The notes under the pieces: model-generated
What the model was told of the DNA's origin: nothing
What the model saw: the letters and a program-made list of their open reading frames with translations, nothing else
The model's database searches: none
Source of the DNA: an uncultured Pseudoclavibacter sp.
Lineage (GTDB): Bacteria > Actinomycetota > Actinomycetes > Actinomycetales > Microbacteriaceae
Reading direction: 5' to 3'
Length of the DNA: 64,000 bases
Assembly: GCA_946221025.1 (NCBI GenBank)
Contig: CAMIMS010000002.1
Location: 1 to 64,000, forward strand
Part shown: positions 30,367 to 38,781 of the stretch, piece after piece
How the letters are laid out: each line of letters starts with the position of its first letter
How positions within the stretch are numbered: the stretch's first letter is position 1
Made by a program: the position numbers and the translations under genes

Positions 30367-31014
30367 CTAGCGCGGGGAGTTCGGTCCCTCTGCGCGTGTG
30401 AGGAGCAGCACCCCACCCTCCAGGGGCAGCGTTCCGGTGACGAAATCTGGATGGCGATCAAGCTCATCCATGATCTCCCGCATCGCGACGGTCACCGGGT
30501 CGCGCCTGGCCGGGTCGGCAACGGCCCCGCCGCGCAGTGCACCGAGCGCGATGATCGTGCCCCCGGGGGCAACCAGCCTGAGCGCATGCGCGAGGTGGGT
30601 CGCGAAGCGCGCCGGGTCGTCGGCGAGCACGACGAGCCCGTAGCCGCCGTCTGAGAGGCGGGGGAGTACCTCGGCCGCGCCACCCGCGATGACACGGATG
30701 GCAGCGCTGCTCGCTCCATCCTCGCGAAGAAGCGCGTGCGCCTGGGCGGCTCGTTCAGGATTCTCTTCGAGCACGGTCAGGTGCGCGCTCGGAGCGCCCC
30801 GTCGCAGCCACAGCGACGTCGTACCGACGCCACCGCCGAGTTCGAGGATGCGCTCGGCACCGCTCATCGCTGCGAGGCTCGCGAGCACCTGCCCTCCCAT
30901 CGGAGAGACGGGTGCCAGGCCCTTGCGAAGCGCGAGCGAACGGGCTCGGGCCTGCGTGTCCGACTCCTCGGTGCGCTCGTTCAGGTAGCGAGCGACGCGA
31001 TCGAGGGCAGACAT
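30367..31014 (-). CDS. Class I SAM-dependent O-methyltransferase
   Basis: A 215-residue methyltransferase of the CCoAMT-like O-methyltransferase family. Motif I for AdoMet binding is ILELGGGVGTTSLWL (about residues 56-70), followed by the acidic loop VLEENP, and the catechol-OMT-like segment at LVVLADDPARF. This is the counterpart of the mycobacterial gene beside sigE (Rv1220c type), whose methyl acceptor is unknown. The ATG at 31014 has TAGGCT 6 nt upstream, indicating a leaderless transcript, and is divergent from tatB. A sigE-rseA-htrA segment lies between these two genes in many actinobacteria but is absent here. Confidence 0.85.
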   Translation of the reverse strand: MSALDRVARYLNERTEESDTQARARSLALRKGLAPVSPMGGQVLASLAAMSGAERILELGGGVGTTSLWLRRGAPSAHLTVLEENPERAAQAHALLREDGASSAAIRVIAGGAAEVLPRLSDGGYGLVVLADDPARFATHLAHALRLVAPGGTIIALGALRGGAVADPARRDPVTVAMREIMDELDRHPDFVTGTLPLEGGVLLLTRAEGPNSPR

Positions 31015-31020
31015 TCATCC

Positions 31021-31026
31021 AGCCTA
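31021..31026 (-). promoter_or_regulatory. Leaderless -10 box (TAGGCT) of the O-methyltransferase gene
   Basis: TAGGCT on the minus strand, 6 nt before ATG 31014. Confidence 0.55.
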
Positions 31027-31058
31027 ATCACGCCTAACCGCCTCCAATCGTTTCCGCG

Positions 31059-31064
31059 TAGTCT
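31059..31064 (+). promoter_or_regulatory. tatB: Leaderless -10 box (TAGTCT) of tatB
   Basis: TAGTCT ends 7 nt before ATG 31072; no ribosome binding site is present. It is divergent from the minus-strand box at 31021. Confidence 0.55.
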
Positions 31065-31071
31065 GGCTCAC

Positions 31072-31491
31072 ATGTTCGGCCTCACCTTCGAAAAGCTCCT
31101 GGTCATCGGGGTGATCGCGGCGTTCATCATCGGCCCCGAGAAGCTCCCCGAATACGCGGAGCGGCTCGCGGAGGGGGTTCGCTGGCTCCGGGGGCAAGCG
31201 GGGGACGCGAAGGAGCGTCTGCGCGAAGAAATGGGCGATGAGTACGACGACGTCGATTGGCGAAAGCTCGACCCGCGTCAGTACGACCCGCGCCGCATCA
31301 TCCGGGATGCACTGCTCGAAGATGAGCCGTCCACCGCATCCGGGTCAACGCTCGCCACAGCGACGGGCGCTGCGGCTGCCGGTGCCTCGGCGCTGCAACG
31401 ACTGAGCGATTCGCGACCATCCGTGAAGGCGAGGGCCCCGTTCGATGCGAACGATCCCTCGTCGGCACCGTTCGATATCGAGGCGACCTAA
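31072..31491 (+). CDS. tatB: Twin-arginine translocase subunit TatB-like
   Basis: A 139-residue protein with the Tat A/B layout: a short N-terminal membrane helix (KLLVIGVIAAFII), the hinge IGPEKLPEYAERLAEGVRWL starting an amphipathic helix, then a charged, low-complexity C-terminal part. The N-terminus MFGLTFEKLLVIGVI and gene context (beside the O-methyltransferase and mrp) match actinobacterial TatB rather than TatA. With TatC it recognises twin-arginine signal peptides on folded proteins; tatA and tatC are not in this window. The promoter appears leaderless. Confidence 0.88.
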   Translation: MFGLTFEKLLVIGVIAAFIIGPEKLPEYAERLAEGVRWLRGQAGDAKERLREEMGDEYDDVDWRKLDPRQYDPRRIIRDALLEDEPSTASGSTLATATGAAAAGASALQRLSDSRPSVKARAPFDANDPSSAPFDIEAT

Positions 31492-31535
31492 CGGTCTCTC
31501 GCCGCGCGCCGGGCTGACCTTGAAGGGGCTGCGAC

Positions 31536-32699
31536 TTAGCGCTGAACGCTCAGCCCCAGCCTCCTGCCGCTGAGGTTCATCGGCCTGTTCGCGATCACCC
31601 GGGCAGCCTCTCGAAGGCGCTTTGCGGCCGGATCATCGGGATGCGCGAGCACATGCGGAACGCCCGCATCCCCATCGGCTCGAAGCTGCTCACTGATCGG
31701 CACTTCGGCGAGCACGGGAATGTCCTCATCGCCATCAGCGGCGAGGCGTGCCGCGACCTCGCGCCCGCCTCCCTCGCCAAAGAGCGCCATCTGCTGCCCG
31801 CCGACAAGCTCCGCGGGGGAGAGCGTCTCGATCACGCCGATCACGCGCTGGCCGGTCTTCCTAGCGAGCGCGCCGGCGCGCCAGGAGACCTCTGCCGCCG
31901 CGGGTTGGGGGGTGGTGACAACGACCACCTCCGCGTTCGGCACGAGCTGTCCGACCGAGATCGCGATATCGCCGGTGCCGGGAGGCAGATCGATGAGCAG
32001 CGCATCCAGGTCGCCGAAGTGAACATCCCGAAGGAACTGTTCGAGCGTGCGGTGCAGCATCGGCCCGCGCCAGGCGACAACGCCTCCCGACTCCTCGTCG
32101 TCACCGAGGAACATGCCGATCGAGATCACCCGTACACCGTGCGCGACCGGGGGCAGGATGAGCCCGCCCACCCGGGTCGGCACCGACGAGCCGGTCTCGC
32201 TCGATGAACGATCACCCGTGAGCCCCATGAGGGCAGGCACGGAGAATCCGTGCACATCCGCGTCGATAATGCCGACGCTCAGGCCATCCGCCGCCATTTG
32301 CGCGGCGAGATTGACGGTCACCGTCGACTTCCCAACACCGCCCTTGCCACTCGCGACGCAGATCACCCGCGTGAGCGAGTCCGCACCGAATGGGTGCTCG
32401 CGCGGCCGGTCACCGCGAATGGAGCGCACGAGCTCCTCACGCTGCTCGGGCGTCATGACCCCGACCGTCAGCTCGTAGTCGCCGGCGGCGACCACCCGCT
32501 CAAGCGCCCGGCGCGCATCGGCCTCGATGCGATTGGCTGCCGGGCAGTGTGCCACCGTGAGCAGCAACCGAACGCGAAGGTTGCCGTCATCGCGCTCGGC
32601 GATCTCATCCACCATGCCGAGCTCGGTGATGGGCCGGCGCAGCTCCGGGTCGATGACGCTCGCGAGCGCATCCCGGGCCCGGTCGGGAAGGGTGCTCAC
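31536..32699 (-). CDS. mrp: Mrp/ApbC family iron-sulfur cluster carrier ATPase
   Basis: A 387-residue protein. Residues 1-90 form a MIP18/DUF59-type domain (ASVIDPELRRPITELGMV), followed by a ParA-like P-loop domain with deviant Walker A ASGKGGVGKST and switch II LIDLPPGTGD. The family delivers Fe-S clusters to apoproteins. The bridging CxxC found in many Mrp proteins is absent; the corresponding region reads ETLSPAELVGGQQ, which I recall being so in other actinobacterial homologues too. GTG 32699 is preferred as start because it overlaps the pepP stop (GTGA); an in-frame GTG at 32717 is possible. It is in one operon with pepP and follows tatB convergently. Confidence 0.93.
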   Translation of the reverse strand: MSTLPDRARDALASVIDPELRRPITELGMVDEIAERDDGNLRVRLLLTVAHCPAANRIEADARRALERVVAAGDYELTVGVMTPEQREELVRSIRGDRPREHPFGADSLTRVICVASGKGGVGKSTVTVNLAAQMAADGLSVGIIDADVHGFSVPALMGLTGDRSSSETGSSVPTRVGGLILPPVAHGVRVISIGMFLGDDEESGGVVAWRGPMLHRTLEQFLRDVHFGDLDALLIDLPPGTGDIAISVGQLVPNAEVVVVTTPQPAAAEVSWRAGALARKTGQRVIGVIETLSPAELVGGQQMALFGEGGGREVAARLAADGDEDIPVLAEVPISEQLRADGDAGVPHVLAHPDDPAAKRLREAARVIANRPMNLSGRRLGLSVQR

Positions 32700-34201
32700 C
32701 TCAGCCGTTCCATCCACGCCTCCACATCTGCTGCGGCGCGGGGGATGAACGCCGAGAGGTTCTCGGCACCGTCTTCGGTCACGAGAATGTCGTCCTCAAT
32801 GCGCACGCCAATTCCGCGGTACTCCTCCGGCACCGTCAGGTCGTCGGGGTGGAAGTACAGGCCCGGTTCGATCGTGAAGGTCATTCCGGGCTTGATCTCA
32901 CCGTCGCGGTACATCTCGCGACGAGCTGCCGCGCAATCATGCACGTCGAGCCCCAGGTGGTGACTCGTGCCGTGCACCATGAACCGGCGGTGATGCTGGC
33001 CGTCGGGCGCGGTGACCTCGTCGAGCGGGTGCGGGATGATGCCCCACTCGGTGAGCGTCTCGGCGATGCTCTGCATCGCCTCCTCGTGCACGTCGCGGAA
33101 GAGAATGCCGGGGCGCACGATCGCGAATGCCCGATCGGCGGCCTCGCGCACCGCTTCGTACACGCGCCGCTGCACCTCGGTGAAGCGGCCGTTCACGGGG
33201 AGGGTTCGCGTGATGTCGGCGGTGTAGAGGGAGTCGACCTCGACGCCCGCGTCGACGAGCATGAGTTCGCCCGGGCGCACCGGGCCGTCGTTTCGAATCC
33301 AGTGCAGGTAGCAGGCGTGCGGGCCGGCGGCCGCGATGGTGTCGTAGCCGAGGTCATTGCCCTCAAGCCGCGCCCGCGCGAAGAACGCCGTCTCCACAAC
33401 GCGCTCGCCACGCTCCACCGCCACCGCGCGGTCGAACGAGCGGATGATGTCGTCAAAGCCGCGCCCGGTCGCCTCGACCGCGAGCTTCAGCTCGTCGATC
33501 TCGTGCGCATCCTTCACGAGGCGCAGTTCGCTGAGGTTCGTTTCCAGCTGCGTATCCCGTTCCAGATCGCGATCGATATCAGCGTCGAGTCGCGCGGAAC
33601 GGTGAGCGTCGATCGCGCCGGTGATGAGCGGGTCGGGTTCGCGCAGCACCACGGTCGGGTGCGCTGACTCGAGGTTCAGGTCGCGGATGTGGGCGGTGCG
33701 AATTCGCAGCAGCGTGGCAATGTCCCCGAGGGCCGGGCGCGGTCCGGTCCAAAATTCGCCGATGGCGGGGTTCTCGTAGAACTCGGGCGTATCCCGACCG
33801 GCCCGCTCGCGAAAGTAGAGCGTCGCCTCGTGCGTGCCAGCCGCGCTGTCATTCGCTTCGCCGGGGGCGTCGTCGGTGACCGGTTCGAGCACGAGCACGG
33901 CGCCCGGAACCGCATCCGAGCCCCATCCGGTCATATGCGTGAAGGCGCTGTGCGGGCGGAATCGGTAGTCGGTGTCGTTCGAGCGCACCTTCGTGTCGCC
34001 GGCGGGAATGATGATTCGCGAGCCGACATGCAGAGCACCGATGGCGCGTCGGCGCTCGGCGGCGAAGCCGGCCACCTTCGCTTCGGTCACCTCAATCGGC
34101 TCGCGCTCGGCCCATCCGGTGCGAATTTCTCGCGTGAAGGCGGATTCATCCGGGAGCGTGCTGCGGTTCGCGGTGCCCCGGGGCTGCTCATCGGCGGTCA
34201 T
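32696..34201 (-). CDS. pepP: Xaa-Pro aminopeptidase (M24B)
   Basis: A 501-residue aminopeptidase P that removes N-terminal residues preceding proline. Its N-terminal domain (residues 1-220) carries FRPHSAFTHMTGW; the pita-bread catalytic domain has all five metal ligands: two Asp in VDAGVEVDSLYTADITR, His in HGTSHHLGLDVHD, Glu in TIEPGLYF and Glu in VRIEDDILVTEDG. The enzyme is cytoplasmic with two Mn ions. ATG 34201 is chosen for AAGGAGAG directly upstream; the frame is open nine codons earlier. Its stop overlaps mrp (GTGA). The 40-nt gap from the upstream EEP gene suggests a three-gene operon. Confidence 0.95.
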   Translation of the reverse strand: MTADEQPRGTANRSTLPDESAFTREIRTGWAEREPIEVTEAKVAGFAAERRRAIGALHVGSRIIIPAGDTKVRSNDTDYRFRPHSAFTHMTGWGSDAVPGAVLVLEPVTDDAPGEANDSAAGTHEATLYFRERAGRDTPEFYENPAIGEFWTGPRPALGDIATLLRIRTAHIRDLNLESAHPTVVLREPDPLITGAIDAHRSARLDADIDRDLERDTQLETNLSELRLVKDAHEIDELKLAVEATGRGFDDIIRSFDRAVAVERGERVVETAFFARARLEGNDLGYDTIAAAGPHACYLHWIRNDGPVRPGELMLVDAGVEVDSLYTADITRTLPVNGRFTEVQRRVYEAVREAADRAFAIVRPGILFRDVHEEAMQSIAETLTEWGIIPHPLDEVTAPDGQHHRRFMVHGTSHHLGLDVHDCAAARREMYRDGEIKPGMTFTIEPGLYFHPDDLTVPEEYRGIGVRIEDDILVTEDGAENLSAFIPRAAADVEAWMERLR

Positions 34202-34241
34202 ATCTCTCCTTCGCGTGCCGGCTGCCACGTTACGCGCTCGG

Positions 34242-35306
34242 TCAGAGGTCCGCAGTCAGGGTGGCGACAATGGGTCGGTGATCGGATCCGGCGCGGTCGT
34301 AGTCGGTGACCACCCGCGCGGCGATCGCTCGCCACTGGTCGGTCGCCACCACGTGGTCGATGGGGGAGGCGAGCGGGGCGGGGATTCCCGCCGACCAGGT
34401 GCCGACCGCGCCGCTTCCGGCCTGCGTCGCAGAATCGTTGCAGTGGCCGAAGTCGTGGCCGTCGCGACCCATATGCGCCCAGTGGTCGAGGGTGGAGTTG
34501 AAGTCACCGGCCATGATCATGTTGCCATCGCAGAACGAGGCGAGGGTGCGCAATTCGCTGCGCCACTGCGTCATGAGATTCGGCAGCGGGGCCATGGGAT
34601 GGGCGGCGACGATCGTCGGTCCCGCACCGGACACCGATTCGGCGATCACCATCGGGATGCCCTCATCCGGCACCGTTTCTTGGAGCTGATACTCCCCGAG
34701 ATCGGGCGAGATCAGAAGGGTGGTCGCCGTCCAGGTGTACTCATGGTCGATGGTCCGCGAGTACACCCACATGGGGCGACCCTCGTTGCCCATGATCCGC
34801 GCAACCTCTTCGCCCATTTCCTCGCTCGTTTCCGGGAGCGCGATCACATCCGCGCCGCTCTCGAGCGCGAGCTTTGCGATCGTGGGCGAGCCCGGCTCAT
34901 CCCCGCGGGTGTTCCACGAGAGCACCGTGATGGTGTTGGCGGCCTCTGGCCTCGGCGCATCCGATGCGAATCCGCGGGCGAACAGAATGCCGGCGTTCGC
35001 GATGACCGTGATCGCCGCGACGGCCACGGCGATGCTCGGGAGCACGCGGTTTCGGCTTCCGGCCAGCACGATGAGGGTGAAAACCAGCAGCACTGCTTCC
35101 GCGATCAAGAGCGGCCCGCGAAACGCGATCAACTGAGCCATTCCCATCGCCGTTTCGAGTCGAACCGCCTGGGGGAGCGTGATGAGCGCGAGGAGCGCCG
35201 CGAGGAGCAGCAGCGCAATCGCGCCGAACACGGTCATGATGCCCGGTCCACGGCGCCGGGTACGCGGAGTTGAGCGTGGAGTCGGGCGAAACGGCTGGTT
35301 CGACAT
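34242..35306 (-). CDS. Membrane-anchored endonuclease/exonuclease/phosphatase (EEP) family protein
   Basis: A 354-residue protein. Three N-terminal hydrophobic helices (VFGAIALLLLAALLALITL; AFRGPLLIAEAVLLVFTLIVL; IAVAVAAITVIANAGILF) are followed by an EEP domain, presumably extracellular. Metal and catalytic motifs are present: VLSWNTRG, DVIALPE, GDFNSTLDHW, PIDHV and the terminal GSDHRPI. Related proteins are phosphodiesterases of unknown substrate, possibly nucleic acids or phospholipids. A TACGAT box ends 9 nt before the ATG, so the leader is very short. It lies upstream of pepP and mrp on the same strand. Confidence 0.85.
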   Translation of the reverse strand: MSNQPFRPTPRSTPRTRRRGPGIMTVFGAIALLLLAALLALITLPQAVRLETAMGMAQLIAFRGPLLIAEAVLLVFTLIVLAGSRNRVLPSIAVAVAAITVIANAGILFARGFASDAPRPEAANTITVLSWNTRGDEPGSPTIAKLALESGADVIALPETSEEMGEEVARIMGNEGRPMWVYSRTIDHEYTWTATTLLISPDLGEYQLQETVPDEGIPMVIAESVSGAGPTIVAAHPMAPLPNLMTQWRSELRTLASFCDGNMIMAGDFNSTLDHWAHMGRDGHDFGHCNDSATQAGSGAVGTWSAGIPAPLASPIDHVVATDQWRAIAARVVTDYDRAGSDHRPIVATLTADL

Positions 35307-35392
35307 AGGAGGAACATCGTAGGCGTTCAGCCCTGGCGCTCTGGCGATGCGCGGTGAGCCGAAAACCCGGTTCAGCGTGGTTGGATTACGCC

Positions 35393-36313
35393 ATGTCGTC
35401 GGCCCCGCAGTTCAACCGGTATGCGCCGATCGATCTGCACACGCACTCCATCGCATCCGATGGCACGCAGCCCCCGCGCGAGGTCGTGCGAACCGCGGCG
35501 CTCGAGGGAATCGGCACGATCGCGCTGACCGACCACGACACCACGGCCGGATGGGCAGAGGCGGCCGATGCCGCGCGTGAAGCGGGGATCACCTTCATCC
35601 CAGGGCTCGAGTTCTCGACGCAGATTGGTCCGGCGAGCGTGCACGTGCTCGGGTATCTCGTCGATCCCGAGAACGCCGATCTCGTGGCGGAGATGAATGA
35701 GATTCGAGATTCTCGACTCCAGCGCGCCGAGCGCATGGTCGAGCGCATCGGGGCTGACTACGACCTGTCGTGGGCGGATGTGCTCGAGCACGCCGAGGAG
35801 GGGGCGACAGTTGGGCGCCCGCACATTGCCGATGCGCTCGTGACGAAGGGGATCGTGGGCGATCGAAGCGCCGCATTCGACACGATTCTTCACTGGCAGG
35901 GCGGGTACTACCGCCCCCACCACGCGCCGCCGCCCGAGCGCGCGATCGAGCTGATCCGCGCCGCCGGTGGCGTGCCCGTGCTCGCGCATCCCGCTACCCG
36001 TGGCCGACACACGCTTGAAGGCGCCGCGATGGGCAGACTCGTGGATGCGGGTCTTCTCGGGGTCGAGATTGAGCACCGCGAGAACGACCCGCGCGGCAAA
36101 GAGCAGTTGCGGATGCACGCCCGCCGCTTCGACCTGATCGTCACCGGATCAAGCGATTATCACGGGTCTGGAAAACCGAACCGGCTCGGCGAGCACACCA
36201 CCGAGCCGGACCAGTTGCAGCGCATCCTCGACGCCGGAACCGGATCGAGCCCGGTCTTCTCGACCGTGCGCGCGGATGCCGGGGATGAAGCGGGCGCTCA
36301 CTCGCCGAGCTAG
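35393..36313 (+). CDS. PHP domain phosphoesterase (TrpH/RnaM-like)
   Basis: A 306-residue metal-dependent phosphoesterase of the polymerase-and-histidinol-phosphatase family. The metal motifs are IDLHTHSIASDGT, LTDHDTT, GLEFS, HPATRG and the C-terminal SSDYHG. E. coli YciV of this family hydrolyses 3',5'-nucleoside bisphosphates and trims RNA 5' ends; the same activity is likely but not proven. The start may be ATG 35393 (MSSAPQFNRY), with TTGGAT 6 nt upstream, or GTG 35354. Its stop TAG overlaps the opposing helicase stop in the shared tetranucleotide CTAG. Confidence 0.9.
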   Translation: MSSAPQFNRYAPIDLHTHSIASDGTQPPREVVRTAALEGIGTIALTDHDTTAGWAEAADAAREAGITFIPGLEFSTQIGPASVHVLGYLVDPENADLVAEMNEIRDSRLQRAERMVERIGADYDLSWADVLEHAEEGATVGRPHIADALVTKGIVGDRSAAFDTILHWQGGYYRPHHAPPPERAIELIRAAGGVPVLAHPATRGRHTLEGAAMGRLVDAGLLGVEIEHRENDPRGKEQLRMHARRFDLIVTGSSDYHGSGKPNRLGEHTTEPDQLQRILDAGTGSSPVFSTVRADAGDEAGAHSPS

Positions 36314-37752
36314 TCGTTCGACGAAGGCGCGGTGCCACCCGAGCCGCCACGACGGCGGCGGCGACGTCGGCGGGGTGCCGGCGATTCCCCGTCTGCGGTC
36401 TGCGACGGGCCCTGCGTGCCCTGTTCGGAGCGCTGCTCGCCGGCGTCCGCGCCTTGCGCGCGACCCGAGCGCGACCGACGTCGCGAACGCGAGCGGCCGG
36501 AAGCCGGAGCGTCGGAGCCGGAACGCTGACCCTCACGACCCGAACCCTCGCCCTCGCGCTCAGTGCGCGTCTTCGCGATGCGTCCCTTCGTGCCCTCGGG
36601 GATGCCGATCTCCTCGTAGAGGTGCGGCGAGGAGGAGTAGGTCTCGCGCGGGTCTTCCTCACCCAGCTCGAGGGTGCGTGAAATCACGCCCCAGCGGTGC
36701 AAATCATCCCAGTCAACGAGCGTGACCGCCGTTCCGGTGTTGCCCGCGCGACCCGTCCGGCCGACGCGGTGAAGGTACGTCTGAGCGTCCTCCGGAATCG
36801 TGTGGTTGATGACGTGCGTCACATCGTCAACGTCGATGCCGCGCGCGGCCACATCGGTCGCGATGAGCACGTCACGCTTCCCGGCCTTGAACGCGGCCAT
36901 GTGACGCTCGCGCTGCTCCTGACCGAGATCCCCGTGCACCGCGCCGACGCTGAACCCGCGCTCGGTCAGCTCCTCCTGCAGCTTCGCGGCAGCGCGTTTT
37001 GTGCGGGTGAAGATGACCGTCTTGCCTCGACCCTCGGCCTGCAGGATGCGTGCGATCACCTCATCCTTATCGAGCGCGTGCGCGCGGTAGACGAGGTGAC
37101 GAATGTTCGCCTGCGTGACCGATTCGTCCGGGTCGCTCGCGCGAATGTGCACCGGTCGGTTCATGAATCGGCGCGCGAGGGTCACGATCGAACCGGGCAT
37201 CGTTGCCGAGAAGAGCATCGTGTGGCGCGTGGCCGGCACCTGCGAGAAGAGACGCTCGATGTCGGGCAGGAACCCGAGGTCGAGCATCTTGTCGGCCTCG
37301 TCGAGCACCATTTCGCGAACGCCCTTCAGCGAGAGCACGCGCTGCTGCACGAGGTCGAGCAGACGCCCCGGCGTCCCAACGACGACCTGCGCGCCGGCCT
37401 TCAGCTCCTCGATCTGGCCTTCGTAGGCTTTGCCGCCGTAAATCGGAACGATGCTCGTTGACCGGTTTGAGGCCGCGAGCACGAGGTCTTCGTACACCTG
37501 CACGCACAGTTCGCGGGTGGGCACCACGACGAGCGCCTGCACCCCGCCATCGGGGTTCTCGCCGATGCGCTGCAGCAGCGGCAGCCCGAATCCGAACGTC
37601 TTGCCGGTACCGGTCTTCGCCTGGCCGATGATGTCCTGCCCCGAGAGGGCCAGCGGGATGGTCTGCTCCTGGATGGGGAACGGCTCGCGAATCCCGCGCG
37701 TCGCGAGTGCCTCGCAGATGTCGGGCGCAACGCCCAGATCTTCAAATGTCAC
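36310..37752 (-). CDS. DEAD/DEAH-box ATP-dependent RNA helicase
   Basis: A 480-residue helicase with the full motif set: Q motif PFPIQEQTIPLALSG, I AKTGTGKT, Ia VVPTREL, Ib TPGRLLD, II VLDEADKMLDLGF, III FSATMP, V RGIDVD and VI HRVGRTGRAGN. The last 100 residues or so are a disordered, Arg/Ser/Glu-rich RNA-binding tail. This RhlE/DeaD-type protein unwinds RNA, often in cold or ribosome biogenesis. Start is GTG 37752. The ferritin-like gene that starts 232 nt away on the other strand is a conserved actinobacterial neighbour. It converges on the PHP gene with overlapping stops. Confidence 0.96.
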   Translation of the reverse strand: MTFEDLGVAPDICEALATRGIREPFPIQEQTIPLALSGQDIIGQAKTGTGKTFGFGLPLLQRIGENPDGGVQALVVVPTRELCVQVYEDLVLAASNRSTSIVPIYGGKAYEGQIEELKAGAQVVVGTPGRLLDLVQQRVLSLKGVREMVLDEADKMLDLGFLPDIERLFSQVPATRHTMLFSATMPGSIVTLARRFMNRPVHIRASDPDESVTQANIRHLVYRAHALDKDEVIARILQAEGRGKTVIFTRTKRAAAKLQEELTERGFSVGAVHGDLGQEQRERHMAAFKAGKRDVLIATDVAARGIDVDDVTHVINHTIPEDAQTYLHRVGRTGRAGNTGTAVTLVDWDDLHRWGVISRTLELGEEDPRETYSSSPHLYEEIGIPEGTKGRIAKTRTEREGEGSGREGQRSGSDAPASGRSRSRRRSRSGRAQGADAGEQRSEQGTQGPSQTADGESPAPRRRRRRRRGGSGGTAPSSND

Positions 37753-37776
37753 GTGAGGAATGCCTGTCAGAGTCGT

Positions 37777-37809
37777 GGGCCGGCGGCGCGCTCGAGGGGC
37801 CGGCGGCGC
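37777..37809 (-). repeat. Direct repeat in the helicase leader region
   Basis: The 13-mer GGGCCGGCGGCGC occurs at 37777-37789 and 37797-37809, 20 bp centre to centre, 25 bp upstream of the helicase start. It may be a regulator-binding or mRNA-structure element; no function is known. Confidence 0.4.
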
Positions 37810-37970
37810 AGTGAAGCCGGAGCGCAGCCGTACCGAATAGTGAAGCGGCGCGCCATCCGGCGCTGGTTTGTTCGAAGTCTACGCGTCCGCGCGAGCGCCC
37901 GTGATCGCCGAGGCGCAAGGAGTCCCATCCGCAGGAGCGGGCCGAACGCGGCGCTTGGATACGGGGACCG

Positions 37971-37976
37971 TAGGAT
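37971..37976 (+). promoter_or_regulatory. Leaderless -10 box (TAGGAT)
   Basis: TAGGAT ends 7 nt before GTG 37984. It contains the in-frame ATG at 37975, which argues that the GTG is the real start. Confidence 0.5.
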
Positions 37977-37983
37977 GACGCGC

Positions 37984-38709
37984 GTGAAATCTTGGTTCTC
38001 ACGCAAGCGAGCGACAACGCAGTCGCGCGAAGAACACGCTCGGCCGCGTCGACGCACGGCGACCGGCAACGAGACCTCAATCACGGATGTGCTGCCCGAT
38101 CGGCAGCGCCTGCTCGCGGTGAGCACATACGTCGAACTCGTGCTCTCGCAAGAGCTCCAAGACCTGGTGGAGGACGAGACGCTCGTCGCGGAGCGGGGTC
38201 GGATCGAGCAAGCGTCCACCGCCGCGACCGCACGCCACGAACAGCTCGCAACGCTGCTCGGACGGGACGGGAACGACCCGGTTGCGGCGATGGCGGAATA
38301 TCGAGGCGCCGTGGATGAACTCATGGGACACGTGCTCGGCCGCACCGCCCTCGAGCGGCTCCTGAGCTGCTATCTCATTGCCGGGTTCGCGCACGACACC
38401 GCCCGCGGCATCGCAGACCTCACACCCGGTCAAGACGACCTCGTCTCCGCGCTCAATGACGATGTGGACGAGTCGGCGATGCAGAGTTCGCTCAAATCAC
38501 TCATCGGTGATGACCAGCTCGTCAGTGACCAGCTCGCGATGTGGGGGCGACGCATTATCGGAGACTGCATCGTGTACGCGCGCGAAGCGTTCGGCGTGCG
38601 CCCCGACGAGCCCGTGGGCGAGCAGGCCGTGAGAGAGGTTGAGAAGTTCGTGAGTCACGTGGTGGCCGAGCACACCGTTCGCATGAACTCGCTCGGGCTG
38701 AGCGCCTAG
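37984..38709 (+). CDS. Ferritin-like fold protein (MiaE-like hydroxylase family)
   Basis: A 241-residue soluble, mostly helical protein. After a basic N-terminus (VKSWFSRKRATTQSRE) the pattern of long helices with Glu and ExxH-like pairs (ATARHEQLATLL near residue 85, EKFVSHVVAEHTVRM at the C-terminus) resembles a ferritin-like/MiaE-type diiron fold; this class is regularly found next to the DEAD-box helicase in actinobacteria. Ligands are not all certain, so metal binding is unproven. GTG 37984 is supported by a TAGGAT box 7 nt upstream; ATG 37975 is the alternative. It is followed by a strong palindromic terminator. Confidence 0.75.
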   Translation: MKSWFSRKRATTQSREEHARPRRRTATGNETSITDVLPDRQRLLAVSTYVELVLSQELQDLVEDETLVAERGRIEQASTAATARHEQLATLLGRDGNDPVAAMAEYRGAVDELMGHVLGRTALERLLSCYLIAGFAHDTARGIADLTPGQDDLVSALNDDVDESAMQSSLKSLIGDDQLVSDQLAMWGRRIIGDCIVYAREAFGVRPDEPVGEQAVREVEKFVSHVVAEHTVRMNSLGLSA

Positions 38710-38737
38710 GAGCACATGCTGCTCTCAGCACAAGCGA

Positions 38738-38767
38738 GAGGGGCCGGGAGCATGCTCCCGGCCCCTC
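38738..38767. terminator. Palindromic bidirectional terminator
   Basis: GAGGGGCCGGGAGC (38738-38751) and GCTCCCGGCCCCTC (38754-38767) form a perfect 14-bp inverted repeat with only AT between. It lies between the convergent ferritin-like and symporter genes. Confidence 0.88.
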
Positions 38768-38781
38768 ATCTGTCGAGAGCG

